Shown: piece after piece, positions 16,825-26,311 of the stretch
Numbering within the stretch: position 1 is the stretch's first letter
How the letters are laid out: every line of letters begins with the position of its first letter
Assembly: GCA_963929535.1 (NCBI GenBank)
Contig: CAWVIZ010000016.1
Location: 186,001-250,000 of the forward strand
From: Pullilachnospira sp963929535
GTDB lineage: Bacteria > Bacillota > Clostridia > Lachnospirales > Lachnospiraceae
DNA length: 64,000 nucleotides
Direction: 5' to 3'
The notes under the pieces: model-generated
The model's database searches: none
The model's input: only the letters and a program-made list of their open reading frames with translations
Told to the model about the DNA's origin: nothing
Position numbers and translations under genes: made by a program

Positions 16825-17100
16825 TTAGGCATTTACCATGTCTTTCAGAGCCTTTCCGGCTTTGAACTTGGGAGATTTAGATGCTTTGATGGTCATGGCT
16901 TCACCGGTGGAAGGATTTCTTCCCTCTCTGGCAGCTCTCTCGGATACCTCAAAGGTTCCGAATCCCACAAGCTGAACCTTCTCACCTTTTTTCAGCTCCT
17001 CAGAAACCACATCAATAAATGCTTTTAACGCAGCTTCTGCATCTTTCCTGGATAACTGTGTCTGCTCAGCCATAGCTGCAACTAATTCTGTCTTATTCAT
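16825..17100 (-). CDS. hup: HU-family DNA-binding protein
   Basis: The 91-residue nucleoid protein bends DNA as a dimer. It starts MNKTELVAAMAEQTQLSRKD at 17100 with an AGGAGG site; longer upstream frames lack one. The signature GFGTFEVSERAAREGRNPSTGE (about 46-67) with the DNA-binding arm and the C-terminal FKAGKALKDMVN are normal. It is transcribed between mazG and rqcP, where Bacillus has only yabN-yabO, so the HU gene is an insertion typical of Clostridia. Confidence 0.97.
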   Translation of the reverse strand: MNKTELVAAMAEQTQLSRKDAEAALKAFIDVVSEELKKGEKVQLVGFGTFEVSERAAREGRNPSTGEAMTIKASKSPKFKAGKALKDMVNA

Positions 17101-17206
17101 GATATTCCTCCTGTAAGTGTCTGTATTTTGTCTTATGCAGCAGCCCGGACTTATACCCTGCCACTGCGGATACATATAATGTTTATATACTGTCAATGCT
17201 GTTTTG

Positions 17207-17926
17207 TCAAGGAATTTCGCGGATATTTTTACGTTTCCCGTAACTGCGGATCCTTTCCTCCACAGCCCCGGCCAGCGCTGACTCCGGATAAATTCCCTGC
17301 CTGCGGGCCAGATCGCATATCCGGTAAAGCAGTTCTCCTGTCTTCTCCTCCAGCAGTTCCCCGGAAATCTCCCCTTCCTCCAGGCTTTTCAGCAGCGCAG
17401 CCGTCTCTTCCGCATCCGGCTCCGAACGGTCCGGATCCAGCTTTTCCAGTTTTTTCTGGACTTTGACAGCCCGTATCAGGGCGGGAAATGCCGCCGGAAC
17501 TTCTTCCAGGGGATTGACCGGCCGGCGCTTTCCAGCCTTTTCCTCCTGTTTGATCTCCTCCCAGGACTTTACAACTTCCCGGGCATCCTGCACATGGCCT
17601 GTCCCAAACACATGAGGATGACGGCGGATCATCTTCTCACTGATCCCCTGTACCACGTCCTCCATGGTGAAGATCCCTTCCTCCCTGGCGATCTGGGCGT
17701 GCAGCACCACCTGCAGCAGCACATCTCCCAGCTCCTCACAGAGATTCTCCCCGTCTCCGGAAGCCTCATACCGCCGGATACCTTCCACAGCCTCATAGGC
17801 TTCCTCGATCATGCAGCGTTCCAGGCTCCCATGGGTCTGGGCCCTGTCCCAGGGGCATCCGTCCGGAGCCCGCAGCGCCTCTACGATCCGGCAGAAATCC
17901 TCAAAGGTATATTTCTTTCCTTCCAT
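17207..17926 (-). CDS. mazG: Nucleoside triphosphate pyrophosphohydrolase MazG
   Basis: The 239-residue enzyme hydrolyses nucleoside triphosphates to monophosphates, probably cleaning the nucleotide pool. FCRIVEALRAPDGCPWDRAQTH starts the first MazG domain, and the metal-binding EEAYE and EELGDVLLQVVLHA motifs follow (about 42-46 and 64-77). RRHPHVFG is also diagnostic. The second, degenerate MazG repeat is shortened. The tetrapyrrole-methylase domain found in Bacillus YabN is missing. It begins one base downstream of the pgm stop. Confidence 0.95.
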   Translation of the reverse strand: MEGKKYTFEDFCRIVEALRAPDGCPWDRAQTHGSLERCMIEEAYEAVEGIRRYEASGDGENLCEELGDVLLQVVLHAQIAREEGIFTMEDVVQGISEKMIRRHPHVFGTGHVQDAREVVKSWEEIKQEEKAGKRRPVNPLEEVPAAFPALIRAVKVQKKLEKLDPDRSEPDAEETAALLKSLEEGEISGELLEEKTGELLYRICDLARRQGIYPESALAGAVEERIRSYGKRKNIREIP

Positions 17927-17927
17927 C

Positions 17928-19664
17928 TCACATCATATGGTGAACCAGTGTATCCACCGCTTTCCCCAGAGCCGCGGATCTGGCGTCCGCATCTGCCAGA
18001 GATGTGCCCTTCACGCCGAAGTACAGCTTTACCTTGGGTTCTGTTCCGGAAGGTCTTACGCATACCCATGCGTCATCAGACAGATCATAATAGAGCACAT
18101 TGGAGTTGGGAAGCCCTGTGGTGGTCCTCTCTCCGTTCTTCAGGTTAATGATGACTTCCTTCTTGTAGTCTCTTACGGCCTCCACCTCATAATCTCCGAT
18201 CTTCCTGGGCGGAGTCTGGCGCAGATTTTCCATGATCTTCCCGATCTTCTCCAGGCCTTCGATCCCCTTCAGAGTGATGGACTGAATATCATCCTTATAA
18301 TATCCGTACTTCTCGTAAAGATCGATCATCGCATCCCAGAGCGTCTTGCCCTGGGTCTTATAGTAGGCGGCAGCCTCACACAGCGCCATGGTGGCCACTA
18401 TGGCATCCTTGTCCCTGGCATGGGTTCCGATCAGACAGCCGTAACTCTCCTCAAAACCGAACAGATACGTCCCCCTTTTGCTGTGCTCAAAGCCCAGGAT
18501 CTGCTGCCCGATATATTTGAATCCCGTCAGTACCTCAATAAAGCGCAGACCGTAGGATCTGGCGATGGCTCCCGCCATGTTGGTGGTCACAATGGTACTG
18601 ATCACTGCCCCGTCGTCCGGCAGACTTCCGTTTGCAGCCTTCCTCTGGCTCAGCTCATACTCCTCCAGCAGACACCCGGACATGTTTCCTGTAAGGGTAT
18701 GGTATTCTCCTGTTTTGGCGTCCTTCACCCGTACACCCAGACGGTCCGCGTCAGGATCCGTGGCCAGCACCAGATCCGCGTCTACCTCTTTTGCCAGCTT
18801 CAGTCCCAGTTCAAACGCCTCATCTGCTTCCGGGTTGGGATAGCTGACCGTGGGGAACTCTCCATCCGGAAGCTCCTGCTCTTTCACCACATACACGTTC
18901 TCAAATCCCAGCTCCTTTAACACTCTTCTGGCAGGAATGTTGCCGGTACCGTGCAGCGGAGAATAAACGATCTTCAGATTTTTTCCCTCTGCCTGGATGG
19001 CGTCCATATGGATGACCTGACTTTTCAGAGCTTCCATATAAGCGTCATCAATCTCCTGTCCGATCACCTGATACAGTCCGGCCTTTACCGCGTCTTCCCT
19101 GCTCATGGTTTTCACCGCAGAGAAATTGGTCACCTTCTTCACCTCGTCCATGATCCCTCTGTCATGGGGCGGTGTGATCTGCGCGCCGTCCTCCCAGTAT
19201 ACCTTATATCCGTTATACTCCGGCGGATTGTGGCTTGCGGTGATATTGATCCCGGCGATGCATCCCAGCTTCCGCACGGCAAAGGACAGCTCCGGTGTGG
19301 GGCGAAGCGACTCAAAGATATACGCCTTGATCCCGTTGGCAGCCAGGCACAGAGCCGCTTCCTGGGCAAACTCCGGGGACATTCTTCTGGAATCGTAGGC
19401 AATGGCCACTCCCTTGGCCTGTCCACCCACCTCCGAAATATAATTTGCCAGCCCCTGAGTAGTCTTGCGGATCACATAGATATTCATCCTGTTGGTTCCT
19501 GCTCCGATCACGCCCCGCAGGCCCGCGGTTCCAAACTCCAGATCCTGATAGAACCTTTCTTTAATCTCTTTATCGTCATTCTCAATAGCCTTCAGCTCTG
19601 CTCGGGTGTCACTGTCAAAATACGGATTGGATAACCACTCTTTGTATGTTTCATTATATCCCAT
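17928..19664 (-). CDS. pgcA: Phosphoglucomutase/phosphomannomutase (PgcA type)
   Basis: The 578-residue alpha-D-phosphohexomutase interconverts glucose-1- and glucose-6-phosphate. The phosphoserine loop is ITASHNPPEYNGYKVYW, the metal loop is ATDPDADRLGVR, and the sugar-binding FGFEESYGCLIG and C-terminal phosphate loop RPSGTEPKVKLY are all present. Length and motifs match the PgcA group that supplies UDP-glucose for cell-wall polymers. It is the first gene ahead of mazG, with one base between them, and has an AGGAGG site before ATG 19664. Confidence 0.96.
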   Translation of the reverse strand: MGYNETYKEWLSNPYFDSDTRAELKAIENDDKEIKERFYQDLEFGTAGLRGVIGAGTNRMNIYVIRKTTQGLANYISEVGGQAKGVAIAYDSRRMSPEFAQEAALCLAANGIKAYIFESLRPTPELSFAVRKLGCIAGINITASHNPPEYNGYKVYWEDGAQITPPHDRGIMDEVKKVTNFSAVKTMSREDAVKAGLYQVIGQEIDDAYMEALKSQVIHMDAIQAEGKNLKIVYSPLHGTGNIPARRVLKELGFENVYVVKEQELPDGEFPTVSYPNPEADEAFELGLKLAKEVDADLVLATDPDADRLGVRVKDAKTGEYHTLTGNMSGCLLEEYELSQRKAANGSLPDDGAVISTIVTTNMAGAIARSYGLRFIEVLTGFKYIGQQILGFEHSKRGTYLFGFEESYGCLIGTHARDKDAIVATMALCEAAAYYKTQGKTLWDAMIDLYEKYGYYKDDIQSITLKGIEGLEKIGKIMENLRQTPPRKIGDYEVEAVRDYKKEVIINLKNGERTTTGLPNSNVLYYDLSDDAWVCVRPSGTEPKVKLYFGVKGTSLADADARSAALGKAVDTLVHHMM

Positions 19665-19860
19665 CTGCGTACCTCCTAAGGAAATTATTTTCCCCCATTA
19701 TATACCATTTAACAGAAAAAAGAAAGCGCAACTCCCTATTTTCCGCTGACAACAGGCGTATGTCCGGGACCTGGCGCGCATTCCGCCCACAGCAAAAAGA
19801 TAAAACAAGCCCGCTCAGTTTGCCTTATCCTTTTGCTGATGGATGAACCGCTTCCCATCT

Positions 19861-20835
19861 TCATATTTTCCGGGGAAAAGTCTCCAGAAAACGCTTCCAG
19901 GGCTCTGTCTGCCGAATCGTCTGCTCCAGCTTCTCCGTATTTTTCTGGGAAATCCATACTTTACTGCTGCCTGCGTAAAAATTAGCCAGCTTCCAGAATT
20001 TCCACGGATAGGAAAGGCGGAGCCTGAGATTTTCCAGCTCCTCCGGCGTCAGGCGGCGTTCCTTATGGTATTCCTCCACCATCCGGCGGCCCAGCTCCTG
20101 GTTCCAGTTGTGTTTCTCCAGTATTTTCCGCATGAACAGGTACAGGTCACCTGTCTGCAGGCCAAAACTCCACTTTTCAAAATTGGTAAATGCCACACCT
20201 CTGCGGGTAAGCAGGATGTTGTGCTGGTTGCAGTCGCCGTGGCAGATGCTGTCCGGGCAGGCCCGCCTCAGCTCCCGGTAAGGGGACTGCTCCAGCATCT
20301 GGACCACCTGTTCCCCCTGTTCAAGAAATCCGCTGATGCTGCCGGCCAGTTTTGTTTCAAAATCATTTTTCTTTTTCCTGCTCTGAACAAATTTCCGGAT
20401 CCGTCTCATCTCCTGATTATGTTTCCGGCATTCTTCCAGAAGATTTTCTTCGGGCAGATCCTCCTTGGCCGGCATCTGCATGACTTTATGTAGGGCCGCA
20501 AGGGATCTCACGCTTTTCAGGATATCCTCCCTGGACCTGGTATCACACTCCCTTCCCACAAACCAGTCCCTCACCGCATAGGGAATCCCTTCTCCATCCA
20601 CAGTGACAGTCTGTCCCTCCTGGTTTTCCAATACCAGGTCCACCAGCGGAAATCCCTCCTGGCGGCAATGGAGCTGCAGCCTTCGCTGAAATTCCAGTTT
20701 TCTGGGAGATCCCCAGTATTCTTTGATCAGCTTCGTTCCTTCCTCTGTCTCACAGATCAGCGCTCCCCGTCCTCTGACCACGGAACCGGCCGCAAGTCCG
20801 TATTTCTCCAGCACTCCCAAACCATGATCGTACAA
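19861..20835 (-). CDS. CotS-family spore coat kinase-like protein
   Basis: The 324-residue protein has the aminoglycoside-phosphotransferase (APH/choline kinase) fold. The Brenner motif is CHGDCNQHNILL (about 206-217), followed by FEKWSFGLQTGDLYLFMRKIL, where the usual metal-binding Asp after the HGD loop is replaced by FE. It begins LGVLEKYGL and ends PWKFWKLANFY...SSKVWISQKN, as in CotS/CotI/YutH spore proteins. Enzymatic activity is uncertain for the family and more so here because of that substitution. It is a single gene between pgcA and a MATE exporter. Confidence 0.85.
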   Translation of the reverse strand: MYDHGLGVLEKYGLAAGSVVRGRGALICETEEGTKLIKEYWGSPRKLEFQRRLQLHCRQEGFPLVDLVLENQEGQTVTVDGEGIPYAVRDWFVGRECDTRSREDILKSVRSLAALHKVMQMPAKEDLPEENLLEECRKHNQEMRRIRKFVQSRKKKNDFETKLAGSISGFLEQGEQVVQMLEQSPYRELRRACPDSICHGDCNQHNILLTRRGVAFTNFEKWSFGLQTGDLYLFMRKILEKHNWNQELGRRMVEEYHKERRLTPEELENLRLRLSYPWKFWKLANFYAGSSKVWISQKNTEKLEQTIRQTEPWKRFLETFPRKI

Positions 20836-21027
20836 TCCAGTTCCCCCTTAACTTCCTGACAGCGGCATTCCTGCCTTCCGGCCTTTCCGCCGCTCCTGAC
20901 GTTCTTTCTATCATATGACCAGGGAAGACAAAATATGAAAAAGGCTGCCCGGCAAGCCGCAGGTATCATCCCCGATATGTTTATCCTGCGTTACACTCGC
21001 CAGACAGCCTGAAAAGCACAGAAGCTT

Positions 21028-22404
21028 TCACTCTCCCACCAAATATGTTTTTTCCCATTTCCCCCGCAGATACCGGATGGTAAAACAGATAGCCCGGAAA
21101 AGCCAGTCAATAGTCATGGCGATCCAGATGCCCATGATGCCCATCCCCAGTCTGACGCCCAGCACCCAGCTGAAACCGATCCGGAACACCCACATGGACA
21201 CAATAGCAAGCACCATGGGAAATTTTACATCAGCAGAAGCCCGGAGGGTATTGGGCAGAGTAAAGGACAGAGGCCAGATGGTCACTACGCAAAATGCGTG
21301 GTACCAGATGATCTCTCTGGTATACCTGGCCGCCTCCGGCGACAGGCTGTACATCCGGATCAGTACCGGCAGCGCCGCCAGCACCAGAATATTGATCAGA
21401 AGCTTGGCCCCATAGGTCAGCTTCAGAAGTTTCTTTGTGTAGTAGCGTACCTGCACAAAATCCTCGGCTCCGGCGCACTGGGATACCACCGTCAATACAG
21501 CAAATCCGATGGCGCTGCCGGGAAGGATCTGAAACATGGCGATATTATTGCTCACCGCATTGGCCGCAATGGCAGCGGTGCCAAATCCGGAAGCCATGCT
21601 GAGCACCAGGATCTTTCCCAATTGGAACATACTGTTTTCCAGGCCGTTGGGAATACCGATCCCCAGTACCTTCTTCAGCAGCGGCCAGTCAAACCGGAAA
21701 GAAAAGGGATGGGGCAGATGCACCAGTTTCTTCTGATTGGTGAGCATCCGCAGGATCACCACTGCCGCCACTGCTCTGGATATCAGCGTAGGAATAGCCG
21801 CGCCGGCCACTCCCATATGCAGGCCAAAGATCAGGACAGAGTTTCCTGTCAGGTTAATGGCATTCATCACCAGAGCCATGTACATGGCTGTCCTGGAATC
21901 TCCCATAGACCGGAAAATAGCCGCTCCCGCATTATACAGAGCGATGAACGGAATGGAAGCCCCCACGATCAGCAGATAGGTGGTGCAGTTGGCCATCACC
22001 TCCGGCTCGATCCTTCCGAATACCACATGCAGGATGAAATTTCTCCCCAGATACAGAAGCGCCATCACCAGCACGGAAAACACTCCGGTAAACAACACCA
22101 GCTGATTGGCCGCCCGGCATGCCACTTCCTGTTTTTTCTTTCCTATATATTGTCCGCATATCACCGCTCCGCCTGTTGCCAGCGCGGAAAACAGATTGAT
22201 CAGCAGTACAAACACGGTATCCACCAGGGATACCGCCGATACCGCTGCCTCTCCGGCGCTGGATACCATCATGGAGTCCGCCACCCCCACGGTGATGGAC
22301 AGCACCTGCTCGATCACAAGCGGAATGATCAGCTGCTTCAGATCCGCGTTGCTGAAAAAATAACCACTGGTATCCTCTTTTGTCTTTCCTCCCCCTAATC
22401 TCAT
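21028..22404 (-). CDS. MATE-family multidrug/metabolite exporter
   Basis: The protein has about 458 residues and twelve hydrophobic segments, with two MATE repeats beginning LKQLIIPLVIEQVLSITVG and later LLKKVLGIGIPNGLENSMF. DSMMVSSAGEAAVSAVSL is the family signature after helix 1. It should export cationic or other small compounds with sodium or proton influx; the substrate is unknown. The start at 22404 is chosen because GGAGG and AAAGG sequences lie upstream; an in-frame ATG at 22431 adds nine residues but has a poor ribosome site. It is transcribed after spoIIID with a 172-base gap. Confidence 0.92.
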   Translation of the reverse strand: MRLGGGKTKEDTSGYFFSNADLKQLIIPLVIEQVLSITVGVADSMMVSSAGEAAVSAVSLVDTVFVLLINLFSALATGGAVICGQYIGKKKQEVACRAANQLVLFTGVFSVLVMALLYLGRNFILHVVFGRIEPEVMANCTTYLLIVGASIPFIALYNAGAAIFRSMGDSRTAMYMALVMNAINLTGNSVLIFGLHMGVAGAAIPTLISRAVAAVVILRMLTNQKKLVHLPHPFSFRFDWPLLKKVLGIGIPNGLENSMFQLGKILVLSMASGFGTAAIAANAVSNNIAMFQILPGSAIGFAVLTVVSQCAGAEDFVQVRYYTKKLLKLTYGAKLLINILVLAALPVLIRMYSLSPEAARYTREIIWYHAFCVVTIWPLSFTLPNTLRASADVKFPMVLAIVSMWVFRIGFSWVLGVRLGMGIMGIWIAMTIDWLFRAICFTIRYLRGKWEKTYLVGE

Positions 22405-22576
22405 GTTTCCTTTTCTTCCTCCTTTTGACATTTCTACCTGTTTTCACCGATTTGTCTGTCCTTTTAAGGGTATTATACTCAGTAACAATGGTTTCTTCAA
22501 GCAGCTGAAAAAGAAAAGCAGGAGACCTGCGCCGCTGCTTCCCGCGCCTGACTCCTGCTGCATTTTTCTTATGTCT

Positions 22577-22831
22577 TTATCTGTGCTGATGAAGATATTT
22601 TTCTTTTGTGGCCATTCCTCCTCTGATATGACGTTCCTGCTTATTAATGTCCAAAATCTTGCGGGCTTCCTTGGCAAGAGCGGGGTTGATCTGACATAGG
22701 CGGTCTGTTACGTCCTTATGTACCGTACTCTTACTGACCCCGAACTTCCTCGCCGTCTGCCTGACCGTTGCCTTTGCATCGATGATATAGGCGGCGATCT
22801 CCACCGCCCGCTCCTCTATATAATCTTTCAC
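22577..22831 (-). CDS. spoIIID: Mother-cell transcription factor SpoIIID
   Basis: The 84-residue DNA-binding protein adjusts sigma-E regulon expression and sigK in the mother cell. The helix-turn-helix ATVRQTARKFGVSKSTVHKDVTDRL (about 21-45) and IEERAVEIAAYI at the N-terminus match SpoIIID across Firmicutes. Translation begins at GTG 22831 after GGGGGAG. It is monocistronic or leads into the downstream MATE gene. Confidence 0.96.
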   Translation of the reverse strand: MKDYIEERAVEIAAYIIDAKATVRQTARKFGVSKSTVHKDVTDRLCQINPALAKEARKILDINKQERHIRGGMATKEKYLHQHR

Positions 22832-22965
22832 GGGACTCCCCCGAAAACATTGTTTTTACAATGTATGCAACGGGAAAAGAAGTCATACCTTCAAGCCCTG
22901 GCCAAACGGTATCCTATTCAGCCATTTTTCTTTTCCTCCGGCAGTGCGGCAAATGCAGCTCCGTA

Positions 22966-24759
22966 CTATCCTTCCTTTTCCTTGCTCAGATACCGCCACA
23001 GCGTAGTCCTGCTGATGCCCAGCTGTCTTGCTGCCGCCGCCCGGTTCCCATTATGGGAAGCCACCGCCTGCTGCACCACTTCCCTGGTGATCTCCTCCAG
23101 AGTACAGTCGGTATTCACTGAGGCAGCCGCTGTCGTGGTCCGGCGGCGCATGGTACGTTCCCCGGCCAGAAGCTCTGCCACCATACTGCTGCGTATATAG
23201 GTGGAATCCGTCAGTGTGGCCAGTGTCTGCAGCACATGCTTAAACTGGATATAGTTGTTGGGCCATTCGTATTGGCACAGCATCTCCATAGCCCGGGGCT
23301 CAAATCCGGAAATCTGCTTCCCCAGCTCCAGCTTCAGACTGCTCAGATAGAGACTGGCCAGGGACGGGATCTCATCGGAGCGGCTGCGAAGGGACGGGAG
23401 ATGCAGCATCAGACAGCCCAGCCGATTGACAAACCGGCGCATCTCATCGGGGATAGCCTCCCCGTCCCTGCAGACACAGGAAAAGATCAGACGTACTCTT
23501 CGGGAAAGTCCGGTTTCCTGGATGGCTGCCAGAAGCTCCGGAACCCGTTCCCTGGGAAGCAGCTCAAAATACTGAAAATAAATCGTGGTATCAATGGCAT
23601 TCAGCGGGGAATTGTCGTGATTAAACAGAGAATCCCAGCTTTTGTCATTCATCAGTTCACAGTTGACCAGCACAAAAGGTTTGTTCACCAGCGAGCTGTG
23701 CAGATACAGATACCGGGCGATCTGTTCTTTTCCGGTGCCGTTTTCCCCGATGATCATCACCGGCTGCCGCACCGAGGCCAGGGTAAGGACTTCCTTGGCC
23801 ATGCTTCCCATTGCCCCGCTGATACTGTAAAAGCTGTTCATAAAAAGATACTCACATTCTCCTTTGTTCATAGACCGCACCCCCTTTCTCCAATGGGAAT
23901 GCAGAGGGATCCTGGAGGGCACACAGTAAAACAGGCAGTACCGCTTACTGTCCATCAGCAGGGTCTGAGCTGTGATCCTGTACAGCAGATCCCGCTCCGT
24001 ATGATAAAACTTCAGAGAACCTCCCGCAGGCACCTCCGAAAGATGATTCCTGAGTGTCTGAGCCATCCCTGCGGGAAGTTCCATAGGGTTGCTGTAAAAC
24101 AGCGTACCATCCGGCTCCATCACCACGATCCGCCCATTCTGTCCCTGGGTAATGCTGCGAAGAAACATATTCTCCTGTCTCAGCCGCCCGAACCACAGAC
24201 TGATGCTGATCGCCTGATCAATGGCGGCGCACATCCCTTCCACTCCTGAAGTGATCAGGAAAGCATCCAGCCCCATCTGCCGGGCCACGGTATGGGCTAC
24301 CATATCGCATACCACCATCCGGTATCCTTCGCCCTTCAGGCGTTCCAGAACCTCCGGTACTTCTTCCCGGGTATGTATCGTGACAATATCCAGTTTATAG
24401 CCCAGCAGGTCACAGAGCGTATGCGCCGATTCCGTGATATTGGGAAACCCTACGATGGCATACAGGTCTGAATAATTTTCCGCCAGTTTCATGGCGCTTA
24501 AAACGTCGTAGACCGAAAGCCGGATCTCAACAACCGGCAGATCCGTTACCTGCCGGATCAGAGTAGCCGTACCTCCCCGGGAAATAATGCAGTCATACGT
24601 ATTGGAGGGCATGCTCCTGACAATTGAAACCCCCTCCTCCAGATCACCGGTATAGACATCCAGTTCCACGTTGGGATACGCCTGGGCCGCCCGTTCCATC
24701 ACCGTCTGCATTCCTTCATAGGGAGCAATCCCCAAAATCCGGGTACGTGTTTCTACCAT
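22966..24759 (-). CDS. PrpR_N-type enhancer-binding-protein homologue, probably sigma-54 independent
   Basis: The 597-residue regulator has a PrpR_N sensor domain (1-190, ILGIAPYEGMQ...ISRGGTATLIRQVTDLPVVEI), a PAS-like section (195-285), a AAA+ domain with Walker A GENGTGKE (338-345), and a C-terminal Fis-type helix-turn-helix (NGNRAAAARQLGISRTTLWRYL). Two things needed for sigma-54 activation are missing: the GAFTGA loop between Walker A and B is absent, and the Walker B position reads TTIYFQYFEL where GTLFLDEI is normal. It may therefore act on ordinary promoters. Its start has an AGGAGG-like GGAGGTAG site. It is divergent from the acid-sugar cluster, which it most likely controls in response to a pathway metabolite. 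Confidence 0.88.
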   Translation of the reverse strand: MVETRTRILGIAPYEGMQTVMERAAQAYPNVELDVYTGDLEEGVSIVRSMPSNTYDCIISRGGTATLIRQVTDLPVVEIRLSVYDVLSAMKLAENYSDLYAIVGFPNITESAHTLCDLLGYKLDIVTIHTREEVPEVLERLKGEGYRMVVCDMVAHTVARQMGLDAFLITSGVEGMCAAIDQAISISLWFGRLRQENMFLRSITQGQNGRIVVMEPDGTLFYSNPMELPAGMAQTLRNHLSEVPAGGSLKFYHTERDLLYRITAQTLLMDSKRYCLFYCVPSRIPLHSHWRKGVRSMNKGECEYLFMNSFYSISGAMGSMAKEVLTLASVRQPVMIIGENGTGKEQIARYLYLHSSLVNKPFVLVNCELMNDKSWDSLFNHDNSPLNAIDTTIYFQYFELLPRERVPELLAAIQETGLSRRVRLIFSCVCRDGEAIPDEMRRFVNRLGCLMLHLPSLRSRSDEIPSLASLYLSSLKLELGKQISGFEPRAMEMLCQYEWPNNYIQFKHVLQTLATLTDSTYIRSSMVAELLAGERTMRRRTTTAAASVNTDCTLEEITREVVQQAVASHNGNRAAAARQLGISRTTLWRYLSKEKEG

Positions 24760-25017
24760 AGCAGCTACCTCCGTTTCCTTGTGTTTCTTTTTGAGACTGT
24801 ATTATTGAAAACAGTAAAAAAACCACCGCTCTATGTTCTTTTTTGAAACATTCTTCTCAAGCTTTTTTCAAAAAAATCTCGTTCCGTTCTAAAATGTAAC
24901 ATATTTGGTGATTTTTTTCAATGCGTAATTTCGAAAAATACTGCATAATGGTGATATAGAACAAAAGCAGCCAAAGAACAGAGCCGTTCATTGGTAAAAG
25001 CAGAGAGGAGGGGACGT
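24760..25017. promoter_or_regulatory. Divergent regulatory region of the PrpR-like gene and acid-sugar cluster
   Basis: AT-rich, with repeated T6-GAAA / T6-CAAA tracts (about 24838-24876) that form an imperfect inverted repeat and may be regulator sites. An extended -10-like TGCATAAT (24942-24949) faces the kinase gene. No GG-N10-GC sigma-54 element was found. Confidence 0.4.
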
Positions 25018-26271
25018 ATGATCCTTCTGTTAATTATCGCAGATGATTTCACTGGCGCACTGGATACCGGTGTACAGTTCGCCGGTCACGGTATCCGGAC
25101 TCGGGTGGTGGTGGATCCGGATGTTGATTTTTCCGCCTATGAGGCAGAGGTACTGGTGGTGGACACGGAAACCAGACATCTTCCGGCAGCCGAAGCCTAT
25201 CAGGTGGTATCCAGACTGACCGGCCGGGCACAGGCGGCAGGCGTCAGATATATTTATAAGAAGACAGACTCCGCGCTGCGGGGGAATGTGGGATCCGAAC
25301 TGGCGGCTGTTCTGGAAGCCAGTCAGGCCCGCCAGCTTCCGTTTCTTCCCGCGTTTCCCCAGATCGGGCGCGTCACAAAGGGCGGTATCCACTACGTGGA
25401 CGGCGTACCGGTAACAGAGAGTCCCTTTGGAAAGGATCCTTTTGAACCCGTCAAATACGCTGAGGTCACTCAGCTGATCTCCCGGCAGTGTGCGCTGACC
25501 GCGGAAAGCTTTGCGCCCTTATCTCAGGGGGACCCGGTTCCCGAAGAAGAGGGAATCCTGGTATTCGATGCGGAAACTGCTGATGACCTGGCCAGCACCG
25601 GAAGGCGGCTGATGGAGGAAAACAGACTCCATGTGATGGCCGGCTGCGCGGGATTTGCCGCGGTGCTTCCCCAGCTTCTGGGGATCGAAGCAAAAGATGT
25701 CCGGCCCATGCCCCAATTGGATCCCAGACTGCTGGTGGTATGCGGCAGCGTGAATCCTATAACGCTGGCCCAGCTTGACAGAGCGGAAGCAGAAGGATTT
25801 GCCCGGCTGCGCCTGACTCTTCGCCAGAAGCTGGAACCCGGATACTGGAAAACCGGCGAGGGTGCGGAGGATCTGATCCATATCGAAGAAATGCTGAAAG
25901 AACATTCCCTGTGCATCATTGAAAGCAACGATCCCGGCGGCAATCAGCCCACTGCGGATTACGCCAAAAAGCTGGGGATCGATCTTGAAACTATGCGGGT
26001 CCGCATTGCCGGAAGCCTGGGCTACCTGGTGGGAACGCTCTTTACAAGCCCTTCCCTGGGCACACTGCTCCTTACCGGAGGAGACACCCTGCTCCAATGT
26101 ATGAACTGTGTGAACGTCCGGGAACTTACGCCCATCTGTGAACTGGAAAAGGGGGTTGTACTGGCCAGTTTCACCTACAACGGCTGTACCCGTCATGTCA
26201 TCACAAAATCCGGCGGCTTCGGACAGGAAAATCTGCTGACCCAGCTGGCCTGCCGGCTTGGCAACCATTGA
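25018..26271 (+). CDS. Four-carbon acid sugar kinase family protein (DUF1537)
   Basis: The 417-residue product starts at 25018 (MILLLIIADDFTGALDTG) with GAGGAGGGG upstream; ATG 24991 would add nine residues without a better site. The ADDFTGA motif, YKKTDSALRGN and DAETADDL belong to the N-terminal DUF1537 domain; the C-terminal nucleotide-binding half includes LLVVCGSVNPIT and LLLTGGDTL. Characterised members phosphorylate D-threonate, D-erythronate or 3-oxo-tetronate at C4. Paired with PdxA2 in the same operon, a threonate-type 4-kinase role is most likely, giving 4-phosphothreonate for oxidation and decarboxylation to dihydroxyacetone phosphate. It is the first gene of the five-gene operon. 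Confidence 0.87.
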   Translation: MILLLIIADDFTGALDTGVQFAGHGIRTRVVVDPDVDFSAYEAEVLVVDTETRHLPAAEAYQVVSRLTGRAQAAGVRYIYKKTDSALRGNVGSELAAVLEASQARQLPFLPAFPQIGRVTKGGIHYVDGVPVTESPFGKDPFEPVKYAEVTQLISRQCALTAESFAPLSQGDPVPEEEGILVFDAETADDLASTGRRLMEENRLHVMAGCAGFAAVLPQLLGIEAKDVRPMPQLDPRLLVVCGSVNPITLAQLDRAEAEGFARLRLTLRQKLEPGYWKTGEGAEDLIHIEEMLKEHSLCIIESNDPGGNQPTADYAKKLGIDLETMRVRIAGSLGYLVGTLFTSPSLGTLLLTGGDTLLQCMNCVNVRELTPICELEKGVVLASFTYNGCTRHVITKSGGFGQENLLTQLACRLGNH

Positions 26272-26311
26272 TTCTTTAAAAGGATAAATATTTTATAAGG
26301 AGGTAACACTT

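Noticed and set aside
24760..25017. Sigma-54 promoter for the acid-sugar operon
   Set aside because: The only TTGG...TGCG pair has 14 bases between GG and GC instead of 10, and the regulator lacks GAFTGA.
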